Assembly: GCF_019297835.1 (NCBI RefSeq)
Contig: NZ_CP079203.1
Location: 4,211,168 to 4,275,167 of the forward strand
DNA: 64,000 nucleotides
From: Sphingomonas sanguinis
Lineage (GTDB): Bacteria; Pseudomonadota; Alphaproteobacteria; Sphingomonadales; Sphingomonadaceae
Reading direction: 5' to 3'
Below the pieces are notes generated by a model that saw nothing but the letters and a program-made list of their open reading frames with translations, did no database searches and was not told where the DNA came from. Below are positions 43,250-52,179 of this stretch, in pieces; position 1 is the stretch's first letter, and each line of letters starts with the position of its first letter. The translations under genes and the position numbers were made by a program.

Positions 43250-44263
43250 TTAAGCAGACAGCAATTTCGTGATCCATCGGCTGCGATCGAACTGGCCGCA
43301 GATGATGACGATCGCGGCGGTGAGCGGCACCGCGATCAATGCGCCGGCGATACCCCAGACCCAGCTCCAGAACGTCATCGCGATGATGATCGCCAGCGGT
43401 GACAGCGACAGCTGCTTGCCTTGAAGCAGCGGGTAGATCACGTTGCTGATCGTCATCTGCAGGACGACGAAGCCGACGAAGACCAAGGCCGGCATCTGCC
43501 ACCCGCCGAACTGCACGAAGGCGAACAGCACGGGCGGCACGATGCCGACAATGTTGCCGATTACGGGCACGAAATTGAGGAGGAAGTTGAGGATACCCCA
43601 TACCAGCGCGAGCTCCAGCCCGGTCATCCACGACCATAGGGCGGAGGCGACACCGGTCAGGATACTGGTGGCCAGGGTCGTGCTGAGATACCGGCGGACC
43701 TGACCCGATATCTCCTCGCTCACCTCCAACATGTCGCGGCGCGCACGACCTTCGCACATCTCGTACAAGCGACGCCGCAGCCGCGGCACCTCGGGCAGGC
43801 CGAGCATCACGACGATGCCGATGAACCCGACATAGGTCACGAAGGCATAGGCACCGCTCGCCAGCATCTGCAGCATCGCCGTGATGCGCTGGCGATTGAG
43901 CGTCCCGGCGATCGGCACACCGCGATCGGCGGCCCAGGCCGCGAGCCGCGTATAGACTTTTTCGAGCCCCGCCCACTGCGCCGACATCGCCCCGATGACC
44001 TGCCCGATCGACAGGTACACCGCCGCCGCGAAAGCGACGAGGATGGCGATCAGCGACAGGAGCGTCAGCGTATAGGCGATCCACGACGGCATGAAGCGCG
44101 CCAACCAGCGCTTGAGCGGCCACAAGGCGGCGACAATGATCGCGGCGAAGGCGATCGGCATAATGACGGCGAAGCCTGCCCGGAGCGCTCCGATCAGCAG
44201 GATCGCGACGATGATCGTCAGCATACGCTGGCGGTAGCGGTCCTGTACCGGATCCTGGGTCAT
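43250..44263 (-). CDS. AI-2E family transporter / PerM-like permease
   Basis: Polytopic inner-membrane protein of 337 aa with about eight hydrophobic segments. Typical family features are the paired N-terminal helices (TIIVAILLIGALRAGFAVIM), a soluble central stretch with DRGVPIAGTLNRQRIT and the C-terminal LLNFVPVIGNIVGIVPPVLF loop, followed by GAALIAVP-like GALIAVPLTAAIV. Members export varied small solutes or Na+. ATG 44263 overlaps the stop of the YihY gene (ATGA), so both are co-transcribed. A longer open frame upstream is in the wrong frame for that gene. Confidence 0.9.
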   Translation of the reverse strand: MTQDPVQDRYRQRMLTIIVAILLIGALRAGFAVIMPIAFAAIIVAALWPLKRWLARFMPSWIAYTLTLLSLIAILVAFAAAVYLSIGQVIGAMSAQWAGLEKVYTRLAAWAADRGVPIAGTLNRQRITAMLQMLASGAYAFVTYVGFIGIVVMLGLPEVPRLRRRLYEMCEGRARRDMLEVSEEISGQVRRYLSTTLATSILTGVASALWSWMTGLELALVWGILNFLLNFVPVIGNIVGIVPPVLFAFVQFGGWQMPALVFVGFVVLQMTISNVIYPLLQGKQLSLSPLAIIIAMTFWSWVWGIAGALIAVPLTAAIVIICGQFDRSRWITKLLSA

Positions 44264-45159
44264 TCGCGTCGTTCCTCGATGCTGATACCGGAGGCAGCCA
44301 TCGCCTCCGCGTTGAGCCGCGCGCCGAGCAGCAGCGCCCATGCCGAGACCATCAGCCACAGCATCAGCACCACCACGGCGGCAAGCGAACCGTAAGTGTC
44401 GTCGAACCGCGCAACATGCGCGACATAGGTACGGAACAGTGTCGTCGCGACTAGCCACATCGTCACGCCGGCGATCGTGCCCGGCAAGACGCGGCGCCAC
44501 GGGATCCTCTGGTCCGCTGCAGGGGCATAACGATAGATCAGGATCAGCCCTGCGCCCGCACCCAGGGTCAGCGAGCCGAAGAGTGTGATAGTGGAGACGA
44601 GACGCGCGCCCGGCAGGCCATCGGGCACATAGCTTTGCAGGAACGCTAGCACGGACAGCGACACCAAGGCGGTCAACGTGAGCGCTGAGCAGCAGAGCAC
44701 CAGCGCCGTCGACACGAGCTGCCGGCGCAAGCCCTGGCGCTCCCGTTCAACGCAATAGGCGAGATTGATGCCGTGGAGCAGCGACCGTCCGGCGCGACGC
44801 GCACTGAACAGCGCGATGCCGATCGACAGGAGGAAGGCCGCGACCGACCCCCGGTTGGGCGCCAGTGCGTTGTGCAGGCCCCTGGACACGATCGGCCGCG
44901 CATCCACCGGCATGATCGCGGTCAATGTCGACAGATTGCGCGCGACCGTCTCGGCGGGGACGAAAAAGCCGTAAGCGCCAGCGATCAGGCCGATCAACGG
45001 GATCATTGCGAGGAAAGCGGCAAAAGCGATCGAGCTGGCCGCGATGCCGAAGTCGTCGCGCATGCCGCTGCGCACCGTCCGCCACGAAAGAACCGACCAG
45101 CGCAGCACATTCGAGGAGTCCGCCCGCTGACGCCTGCTGGTCGCTCCGTTCACCCCCAC
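44260..45159 (-). CDS. YihY/virulence factor BrkB family membrane protein
   Basis: Inner-membrane protein of 299 aa with about six hydrophobic segments. The family opening is seen in DFGIAASSIAFAAFLAMIPL, followed by GINLAYCVERERQGLRRQLV and the C-terminal FDDTYGSLAAVVVLMLWLM. Function is unproven; the RNase BN name sometimes given is wrong for this family. The start is GTG 45157-45159; no better ATG precedes the conserved region. It is divergent from a DUF2254 gene and coupled to the AI-2E gene by a 4-base overlap. Confidence 0.9.
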   Translation of the reverse strand: MGVNGATSRRQRADSSNVLRWSVLSWRTVRSGMRDDFGIAASSIAFAAFLAMIPLIGLIAGAYGFFVPAETVARNLSTLTAIMPVDARPIVSRGLHNALAPNRGSVAAFLLSIGIALFSARRAGRSLLHGINLAYCVERERQGLRRQLVSTALVLCCSALTLTALVSLSVLAFLQSYVPDGLPGARLVSTITLFGSLTLGAGAGLILIYRYAPAADQRIPWRRVLPGTIAGVTMWLVATTLFRTYVAHVARFDDTYGSLAAVVVLMLWLMVSAWALLLGARLNAEAMAASGISIEERRE

Positions 45160-45269
45160 GTCATGCCCCCGTGCCTCAATCGATTTGGATGCCCGTGTCC
45201 GGGTGAAGGACCCATAACGATCGTCTTCGATTTAGGTCCTATCGATTGCAAAAAGGACGGAAAGGCCCG

Positions 45270-46505
45270 GTGATCTCCAAGGCTCGCATCAGCTGGCTCG
45301 TCCGGCGTGTCGCCCGAAAAATCTGGTTCCGGGCAGCGCTTATCAGCGCCGCCAGCGTCTTGGTGGCTGCCTTTGCAGGGATCGTCGCGCGCGCGGTGCC
45401 GTACCACTTTACCGGCGACATCGGGCAGGATGCGGTCGGCACGGTACTGGAGATCATCGCCTCGTCGATGCTGGCTGTCACCACCTTCTCGCTGACGGCG
45501 ATGGTCAGCGCCTATTCGTCGGCTACCCAATTGGCTACCCCGCGTGCGACGCAATTGCTGATCTCCGACCGCATGTCGCAAAATGCGCTTTCGACGTTTC
45601 TCGGCGCGTTCATCTTCGCGATTGTCGGCATCATCGGCTTGCAGACGCGGTTGTACGGCGGGCAGGGGCGCGTGCTGTTGCTGATCGCCACCGTTCTCCT
45701 CGTGGCGCTGGTGGTCGTGACCTTATTACGCTGGATTGCCCATCTCGCGGCCTTCGGCCGGATGTCGGACGTGATCGACCGGGTCGAGGATGCGGCGCGC
45801 TCTGCGATGATGGCTTTTGCCAAAAACCCCCATGGCGGGGGAAGACCGGCGATACCAATCCCGAACGACGCACGACCGGTCCTGTCCGATACGATCGGCT
45901 ATGTGACGCATATCGACTTCGACCGTCTTGCGGCGCTGGCGCGGCGCTCCGGCATGGTCATTCATGTAGCGGCCATTCCAGGCACGTTGGTGCACACTGG
46001 GCGGCCGCTCCTTCATGTGGTCGGGCGCGATGAGGACGAACAGGATTGCGAATTGGCGCAGGCCTTCATGATCGAGCGGCACCGCGATTTCGATCATGAT
46101 CCCCGGCTTGGCCTCATCGCATTGGGAGAGATCGCAGGACGAGCGCTTGCCCCCGCCACCAACGATCCCGGTACTGCAATAGAGGTACTCAATGCGATCT
46201 TTCGCACCCTGAACGAATTGCCTGCGAAAGAGGTGGCCTTGGACGGTGATCTGCCGCCAGTATATGTACAGCGCCCGTCGGTAGAAGACCTGGTTCGAGC
46301 CGGCTTCGCGCCGATCATCCGAGAGGGCTCGGGTGAGGAGGAGGTCGCGATACGCACCTTCAAGGTGCTGGCCGCCCTAGGCGAGGAGTTTCCCGACGCG
46401 CGAGAGGTCACGCAAACATTGGCTGGCGAGCTTGAACAGAATGTCGAGCGGGAAATGCGCGATAAGGCCGCCATCGCCAGGACGTTGGCCGCGTTAAAAC
46501 ATTGA
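45270..46505 (+). CDS. DUF2254 family membrane protein
   Basis: Predicted inner-membrane protein (411 aa) with two pairs of hydrophobic segments in the N-terminal half (FRAALISAASVLVAAFAGIV; LGAFIFAIVGIIGL; VLLLIATVLLVALVVV) and a soluble C-terminal half. Hallmarks are ASSMLAVTTFSLTAMVSAYS and GEIAGRALAPATNDPGTAIE. GTG 45270 was preferred to TTG 45246, since AAAGGACGG precedes it. Function is unknown. It is divergent from the YihY-AI-2E unit, and YihY and DUF2254 genes recur near each other in proteobacteria, to my knowledge. Confidence 0.88.
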   Translation: MISKARISWLVRRVARKIWFRAALISAASVLVAAFAGIVARAVPYHFTGDIGQDAVGTVLEIIASSMLAVTTFSLTAMVSAYSSATQLATPRATQLLISDRMSQNALSTFLGAFIFAIVGIIGLQTRLYGGQGRVLLLIATVLLVALVVVTLLRWIAHLAAFGRMSDVIDRVEDAARSAMMAFAKNPHGGGRPAIPIPNDARPVLSDTIGYVTHIDFDRLAALARRSGMVIHVAAIPGTLVHTGRPLLHVVGRDEDEQDCELAQAFMIERHRDFDHDPRLGLIALGEIAGRALAPATNDPGTAIEVLNAIFRTLNELPAKEVALDGDLPPVYVQRPSVEDLVRAGFAPIIREGSGEEEVAIRTFKVLAALGEEFPDAREVTQTLAGELEQNVEREMRDKAAIARTLAALKH

Positions 46506-46551
46506 GCACTGAGGGGGCAGTCACGGAAAAGGGGATCAGCACGTGCCAATG

Positions 46552-46611
46552 TGAACGAACGGCAGAAACCTGGACACGATCGGCACGTGTCTAATGGCTG
46601 GTCCTGGGTCA
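46552..46611 (+). repeat. dispersed 60-bp repeat copy
   Basis: TGAACGAACGGCAGAAACCT, then CTAATGGCTGGTCCTGGGTC, between convergent DUF2254 and ABC permease genes. Confidence 0.75.
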
Positions 46612-46661
46612 AATCGGCCGCCGTGCTGATAAGACAACGCTTTTGTGAGTTTTTACAAACG

Positions 46662-49600
46662 TCATCCCGTTACGCTCACGACATTGTCATCGCCGTTACG
46701 ATCGATATATTTGTTATAGGGGTCGATGCCGACGAACATAGGCTTACGGGCGGTCATGATCCGTACCTGCTGGATGCCGCCCCGGATCGGGCGCCGTTCT
46801 ATGGCAAGTACGTCGGCGCGCGAGAAATCGCCGAAACCCGGACGCGCGACGAAGGCACCGATATCGAAACGGCCAGCGAGCGGGACCAATGTCTCGTTAC
46901 CCTTGCCATCTGCGACAAACTTGGCTGCGTCGACGGATAGCAACGTCTCCCAGCGGCCATCGGGCAGGCGTCGCGTCGTGGCGCCCTTCGCCTTCAAGTC
47001 CCAAAGGGTGATGCGCTCGAACAGGTCGGCGACCAGCGTCCGTTCCTCTGGCGTGCGCGCGAGCGCGGCAAAGCTGGCAACGAGATCGGTTGATCGTGGA
47101 TAGGGGCGGCCACGGAAGCGGTAGCGGTCGAGAAGCCCCGCGAGCATCGCGTTGACGCGATCCTCGCCGAGCCGGTCCTGCAGCAGATAGAGCGCCAGCG
47201 AGCCCTTGTTATAGTGGATATATGCCTGGTTCTCCACGCGCTCCAGCGGCAGCTCCTCCACCGCCTCGGCACGACGCCCGCGCAGATAGTCGTCGAGTTC
47301 GTATTTGAGGAAACGGCGGATCTTCTCGGGGCCGTAGAGCCGCTTCATCACCATCAGCGCGGAATATTGCGCCATCGTCTCCACCCACATCGTGCCGCCT
47401 TGCATGTCGGCGCTGATGATCTGGTGTGCCCAATATTGGTGCGCCAGTTCGTGCGCTGTGACGTAGGTGACATAGTCGATGCGGTCCTGGCTACGGGCAT
47501 CGGCGATGAAGCCGATCTTCTCCGAATAGGGGATCGTGCCGGCGAACGCTTGTGCATAGGTGGAGTAGCCGGGATATTCGACGATGCGGGCATAGTCGAA
47601 CTGGTAAGGGCCGAAATTCGCGTGGTAATAGCCGAGCGCGGCCTGCATAGCGGCAAGCATCCGATCGACGTTGAAGGCGTGCTTCGGATCGTAATGAACC
47701 GACAGCCGCACTCCGTCAGCCATCTTCGCCTTTTCCGCATAGCGCGCCGACTGGACCGAGAAGAAGGCAAGGATCGGCGTATCCGAGACGAAGCGCGCGG
47801 TTCGACGCTGGCCGATCGTGACGTCGGAGAGTTTACGGCCCGGCGCGATCGGTACCTGATCGGCGTCGGTCGACAGCGTGATGTCTGAGCGGACCCAGTC
47901 AGCGTGGACATAGTTGCGCCACTGCGCCGAGCGATCCTCGAGCTTCGCCAGCCGGAGTTCGGCGGGGAGGCCCTGCTTGCGGCGCTTGGTGCGGTCCTGG
48001 AGCAGCCCGGTCCGGTCCATGCCGATCACGGGCGCGAATTCGCGGTTGTTGAGGAAGCTGCCATTGCCAACGAGGCGGACATCGTCGTCGTTGGCGGTGA
48101 AGCCGCGAACTGCCCGCGCGGTACGGAAGTCTATCGTGCCGGTCGCGCCCGGTGCGAGCGGCCGGTCGAACCGGTAGATGCGGTACTGGAAATCGTCGTC
48201 GACCATCACCGGCCGTGCGCCCGGCACGACGACCGCGACCAGACGGGTCTTGTCGTCCTGCATCCGCAGATGGACGTCGCGCAAGGGCGCCCCGGTGTCA
48301 TTGATGAAGGCGTAACGCCCCGTCGTCGTCATCCGCCGCTCGGCGGGGTGGAGCGCGACATCGAGGCGGATCGCGGTGAGCGTCGGCTGGCGCAGCGACG
48401 CATATCGATAATATTTTCGCTCATACGCAGCCTGACGCGCCTCCTGCGCGGGTTCGCTGCGATAGGTGTTGAGGATGTCCATCTGGCGATAGGCAAAGGT
48501 GCCGGTCGCGACGATCACGACCAGTGCCGTCACCAGCAGAATACCCGGCCCGCCGGCCAACCGCCGCGGCACGAGGCGGAGGCGGTGGCCGAGCTTCACG
48601 TCGGTGCCGCGCCGCCAGAGCAGATGCGCGCAGACGCCCAGGACCAGCGCCCAGCCGGCCCAGTACAGCCTAAGCCACCAGCCGCGCGCGCCGCCAATCT
48701 GGTCGCCGTTCATGTCTGACAGCCGCATCGTTCCGGTCGAGCCGTACAGATAGAGCGGGTGATCCCAGCCGATGGTGGTGAAGATGCTGGTCGCGACGAA
48801 ATAGACGACCATGACCGCCCAACCGATATATTTGTTGGGACTGAGCGCCTGCACAAAGACCGAAAGTACCGCGATCAGCCCGAAATCGACCGCCAGGGGT
48901 GCGATATACCAGGCAAGATATTCGCCAGTATGCACGTCGGTGACGCCACGGGACAGCTGCACGGCGATCGCGACCAGCGCGGACAGGACCAAGGTCGTCG
49001 CGAGCACGGCGGTGATCGCCAGCGTCTTGGGCAGCATATAGGCCCAGCCGGGCAACGCCGTCGCATCGATGATCTCGTTCATGCCGCGTTCGCGATCGCG
49101 CCACACCAGTTCACCTGCATAATATATGGCGATGATGAGCGGCATGACCGCGAACGCGCCAGTCAGCAGGTCGATGATCGAGAATGTCAGCGGCCAGGTC
49201 GGCGTACCGTAACGTTCGCCGGAGAATAATAGTCGTGCGATCACATTGGCGAGGCCGATCGGCACCATAATGACGAAGCCGGGGCTGCGGAAGATCAGCG
49301 CCATCTCAAACCGGGTGCGGGCGATCAGTTGCGCGCGACGGGCGCTTGCGGGGGTGGCCGGCGGCAGCACCGATACGGTGTAGGGGCTGTGCGCGGCGAG
49401 CTTGGCGGCGCGGCGCTGTTCGCGGCGGAGCCGTCGCTTCGACACGCCGCGCTCGCTGAACGAGAAGCGGGCATAGGCCAGTGCCAGCGCGACGGCACCG
49501 AACAGCAGGCAGACGAGGCGGTTGACCGCCAGGATGCCGGCGAAGGCGGGCATGGCCGAGTTCGCCTCGGCTGCCGTCCAGTAGCGTGTAGTCCAGCTGA

Positions 49601-50246
49601 AGGCCCCGACACCGAACGGCTCCAGATAGGCGATCGTCTCGCGCAGCTCAGGTTTTGCCGTCGCGATCCCGACGAGCGAGAAATATAGGACTAGGAAGAC
49701 GATGACCGCGAGATAGCTATAGGTCATCGACCGCGTGATCGTCGCCACCGCGAAGAACACGCATGAGGTCAGGAACAGATTGGGCAGCGCAAGAAGCGCA
49801 TAGGCATAGAGATAGTCGCCGAGCCGATTGGGACCCAGCGTCTCGGGATCGACCCACGGCATCATCGAGCCGAGCCAGATCGCAAGCGGCACCACCAGGA
49901 AGGCGATCGCTGCGGCTGCAAAGGCCCCCAGAAAGCGGGCGAGTAGATAAGATGCCTTGGTGACGCGGGTCGAGCGGACCATCGATCCAAAGCCGCTCTC
50001 ATCGTCGCGCACGACCACGTTCGAGACGAACGCTGTCGTCACGAACATGAAGAAGAGCGACATGATGATGTGCGTGCGTGCGAGCGCGGTGGCTGCGTTT
50101 TTGTGCACGTTGCCACCGCTGCCAATCTGGATCTGATCAATCGTCATCGACCCGAAGGTCAAGAGGAAGAACAGGATGGAGACGACCCAGAAAACCGGGT
50201 TCCTGAGCTGGTAGCGCAGCTCGAAGCGGGCGATGGCATCGAACAT
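46662..50246 (-). CDS. ABC exporter permease fused to an M1-type aminopeptidase domain
   Basis: A 1194-aa fusion. The N-terminal half has two ABC-2-type blocks of membrane helices (about residues 1-270 and 310-580) starting FDAIARFELRYQLRNPVFWV. The C-terminal 600 residues are a periplasm-facing M1-like metallopeptidase domain with VTAHELAHQYWAHQ (HExxH) and, 18 residues after it, the zinc-binding Glu of MWVETMAQY. A usual GAMEN exopeptidase motif is not seen, so peptidase specificity is uncertain. It ends 6 bp... before the ATPase gene begins upstream, forming a two-gene transporter. This fusion type is known in Gram-negative genomes; its substrate is not. Confidence 0.92.
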   Translation of the reverse strand: MFDAIARFELRYQLRNPVFWVVSILFFLLTFGSMTIDQIQIGSGGNVHKNAATALARTHIIMSLFFMFVTTAFVSNVVVRDDESGFGSMVRSTRVTKASYLLARFLGAFAAAAIAFLVVPLAIWLGSMMPWVDPETLGPNRLGDYLYAYALLALPNLFLTSCVFFAVATITRSMTYSYLAVIVFLVLYFSLVGIATAKPELRETIAYLEPFGVGAFSWTTRYWTAAEANSAMPAFAGILAVNRLVCLLFGAVALALAYARFSFSERGVSKRRLRREQRRAAKLAAHSPYTVSVLPPATPASARRAQLIARTRFEMALIFRSPGFVIMVPIGLANVIARLLFSGERYGTPTWPLTFSIIDLLTGAFAVMPLIIAIYYAGELVWRDRERGMNEIIDATALPGWAYMLPKTLAITAVLATTLVLSALVAIAVQLSRGVTDVHTGEYLAWYIAPLAVDFGLIAVLSVFVQALSPNKYIGWAVMVVYFVATSIFTTIGWDHPLYLYGSTGTMRLSDMNGDQIGGARGWWLRLYWAGWALVLGVCAHLLWRRGTDVKLGHRLRLVPRRLAGGPGILLVTALVVIVATGTFAYRQMDILNTYRSEPAQEARQAAYERKYYRYASLRQPTLTAIRLDVALHPAERRMTTTGRYAFINDTGAPLRDVHLRMQDDKTRLVAVVVPGARPVMVDDDFQYRIYRFDRPLAPGATGTIDFRTARAVRGFTANDDDVRLVGNGSFLNNREFAPVIGMDRTGLLQDRTKRRKQGLPAELRLAKLEDRSAQWRNYVHADWVRSDITLSTDADQVPIAPGRKLSDVTIGQRRTARFVSDTPILAFFSVQSARYAEKAKMADGVRLSVHYDPKHAFNVDRMLAAMQAALGYYHANFGPYQFDYARIVEYPGYSTYAQAFAGTIPYSEKIGFIADARSQDRIDYVTYVTAHELAHQYWAHQIISADMQGGTMWVETMAQYSALMVMKRLYGPEKIRRFLKYELDDYLRGRRAEAVEELPLERVENQAYIHYNKGSLALYLLQDRLGEDRVNAMLAGLLDRYRFRGRPYPRSTDLVASFAALARTPEERTLVADLFERITLWDLKAKGATTRRLPDGRWETLLSVDAAKFVADGKGNETLVPLAGRFDIGAFVARPGFGDFSRADVLAIERRPIRGGIQQVRIMTARKPMFVGIDPYNKYIDRNGDDNVVSVTG

Positions 50247-50252
50247 GATCGC

Positions 50253-51164
50253 TCAGCCCGCGACGGGGAAGGGGACGGGCGCTACGCCCGGCGTGCGGCG
50301 CGAACGGGCGAGCGTGGAGAAGTACACGTCCTCCAGCCCGCCATCCGTTTGGTGGAAGCCGTCGCCGGGATCCTGATCGGCGAGGATATGGACGATGGTG
50401 CGGCCGGCGAACAGGCGGGTCGAGATGACCTCGTGCGTGCTACGCACGACCGCCATGTCGTCGCGCGCGATCGTTTTCGCCCACACGCTGCCGCGGGCAC
50501 GTGCGATCAGTTCGAGCGGGGCGCCTTCGAGCTGGATACGGCCGGCGGCAAGCACGGCCATGCGCGGGCACAGGTCGGCGACATCCTCAACGATGTGCGT
50601 CGATAGGATAACGACGACGTTCTCGCCAATCTCGGCTAGGAGGTTTAGGAAGCGGTTGCGCTCCTCGGGATCGAGACCGGCGGTCGGCTCGTCGACGATG
50701 ATAAGGCGTGGGTTGCCGATCAGCGCCTGCGCGATGCCGAACCGCTGGCGCATCCCGCCCGAGAAACCGGCGATCGCTTTCTTGCGATGCTGCCAAAGGT
50801 TGGTCTGGGAGAGGAGCGTTTCCACCGTCGCACGCCGATCCGCCGGCGAGGCGACGCCTTTTAGCACCGCCATGTGATCGAGCATGTCATAGGCAGAGAC
50901 GCGCGGATAGACGCCGAAATCCTGCGGCAGATAGCCAAGCGTTTCACGCAGACGCTCCGGCTGGGCGATCACGTCAACGTCGTCGAATCGGATGCTGCCG
51001 GCGGTCGGCGTCTGCAAAGTCGCCACCGTCCGCATCAGCGTCGACTTGCCTGCGCCGTTCGGGCCGAGGAGGCCGAACATGCCGGTGGGAACCGACAGGG
51101 ACACGTCGTCGAGCGCGCGTGTCCCGTTCGCGTATACGTGGCTCACGCCAGCAAGTTCGAGCAT
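50253..51164 (-). CDS. ABC transporter ATP-binding protein
   Basis: Cytoplasmic ATPase subunit, 303 aa. Walker A GLLGPNGAGKSTLM (about 33-46), the Q-loop GYLPQDFGVY, the signature FSGGMRQRFGIAQAL, Walker B RLIIVDEPTAGLDPEE and the switch His in STHIVED are all present. It is 6 bp from the start of the permease-peptidase fusion and is its partner. The type (CcmA/NatA-like, export) agrees with the ABC-2 permease. Confidence 0.95.
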   Translation of the reverse strand: MLELAGVSHVYANGTRALDDVSLSVPTGMFGLLGPNGAGKSTLMRTVATLQTPTAGSIRFDDVDVIAQPERLRETLGYLPQDFGVYPRVSAYDMLDHMAVLKGVASPADRRATVETLLSQTNLWQHRKKAIAGFSGGMRQRFGIAQALIGNPRLIIVDEPTAGLDPEERNRFLNLLAEIGENVVVILSTHIVEDVADLCPRMAVLAAGRIQLEGAPLELIARARGSVWAKTIARDDMAVVRSTHEVISTRLFAGRTIVHILADQDPGDGFHQTDGGLEDVYFSTLARSRRTPGVAPVPFPVAG

Positions 51165-51479
51165 CGTGATCCCCCAATTTGAGCTGGAACTCTACCGCGC
51201 CATGTCGTTGGTGCAATAGCGGAGTATCACACCTGGCGACGTTTCGACTTCTGCAGCTGATCATTAGGCCGGCACGCGGAGACATTTCTCCGGCGGGTGG
51301 CGCGATTCTGTGGCTGGGGCTTTGGTGTAATTAAGCAAGATTGCTCAGAACAGAGACTTGCAGAACGTTGCCTGTCGTGGCGGTTGCTAGCGGAATCAAT
51401 TTCGGTGGAGAAAAGTCACTCGGGGTCGAATGGCGGATAACGTGCCCAACGGCCACTGTGACGTCGTTGTAGAACGCGA

Positions 51480-51538
51480 TGAACGAGCGTCCGCTTCTGG
51501 GAAAAAAATATGACCCACCGAACGTCCGTTCCTGGGTC
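51480..51538 (+). repeat. dispersed 60-bp repeat copy (clearest two-half structure)
   Basis: TGAACGAGCGTCCGCTTCTG and, 38 bases on, CGAACGTCCGTTCCTGGGTC: the two halves are near-identical direct repeats here. It lies in a 482-bp gap (51165-51646) where no gene is seen; a 70-codon minus-strand frame at 51331-51543 begins inside the repeat. Confidence 0.8.
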
Positions 51539-51646
51539 ATCATCGCCCAATATCACCCACCCGTTGCCGATCGCACTCCAGCTTGATGGGCACCAATACC
51601 GGCGAGTACTCCGGCGGCTGACGCAAGGGTAGCATTGTGCATGGGA

Positions 51647-52096
51647 TTAGCCCTCGATATTGCCCATGCGCTGCCATGGCAGGAAGGCGGAGCCGGAGAG
51701 ATGCGCGGCCAATTGCGCCTCGCTCAGCCCCTGTTCGCGCCATAGCTTGCGCCAGACATAATCCTGCCCCTCCATGGCGAGCGGCATGTCGACGCCGTGG
51801 ACCGCCATCGCGTCGATCTCGCGTTCCCAGCGGGCCCAGTTCCACCAGGGGGTGGTGTAGCCATAGGTGCAGGTGTTCAGATAGGCGCGGTAGGCGAAGG
51901 GCGAGGAGACCCAGCCGCTGTCGCCGGGCGTCAGGCGGGTCATCGGGCCGACGCGATTGCCCTCCCAGGCGACCGACAACCGCCCTTGCGTCGTCAGCGC
52001 CGCCGCCGCGCCCCGGATCGCGGCGACCGGCGAGGATGCCGTGACCCGCAACCGATCCCGCGCGATCGTCACGCGGTAGCGCGGGGAGGGAAGTCT
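51647..52096 (-). pseudogene. GH89 alpha-N-acetylglucosaminidase fragment
   Basis: Reads like the N-terminal domain and first barrel strand of GH89: RVTASSPVAAIRGAAAAL, NTCTYGYTTPWWNWARWERE, then MAVHGVDMPLAMEGQDYVWR and LPWQRMGNIEG, where it stops. Full enzymes have about 700-800 residues, so roughly four fifths is missing, including the catalytic acids. Upstream an in-frame stop precedes the fragment and there is no signal peptide. It lies directly downstream of a TonB receptor on the same strand, a pairing typical of glycan-uptake loci. Confidence 0.8.
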
Positions 52097-52179
52097 TCAC
52101 GGGCGGCATTGTCCTTGGCATGGCCCCAAAAGGGAAGGGCGAACCGACCACCGGCCGATCCGCCCTCCAGCGGGGAACG

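Noticed and set aside
51331..51543. A 70-codon minus-strand gene
   Set aside because: Its first codons are the dispersed repeat read backwards, and no relative is recognised.
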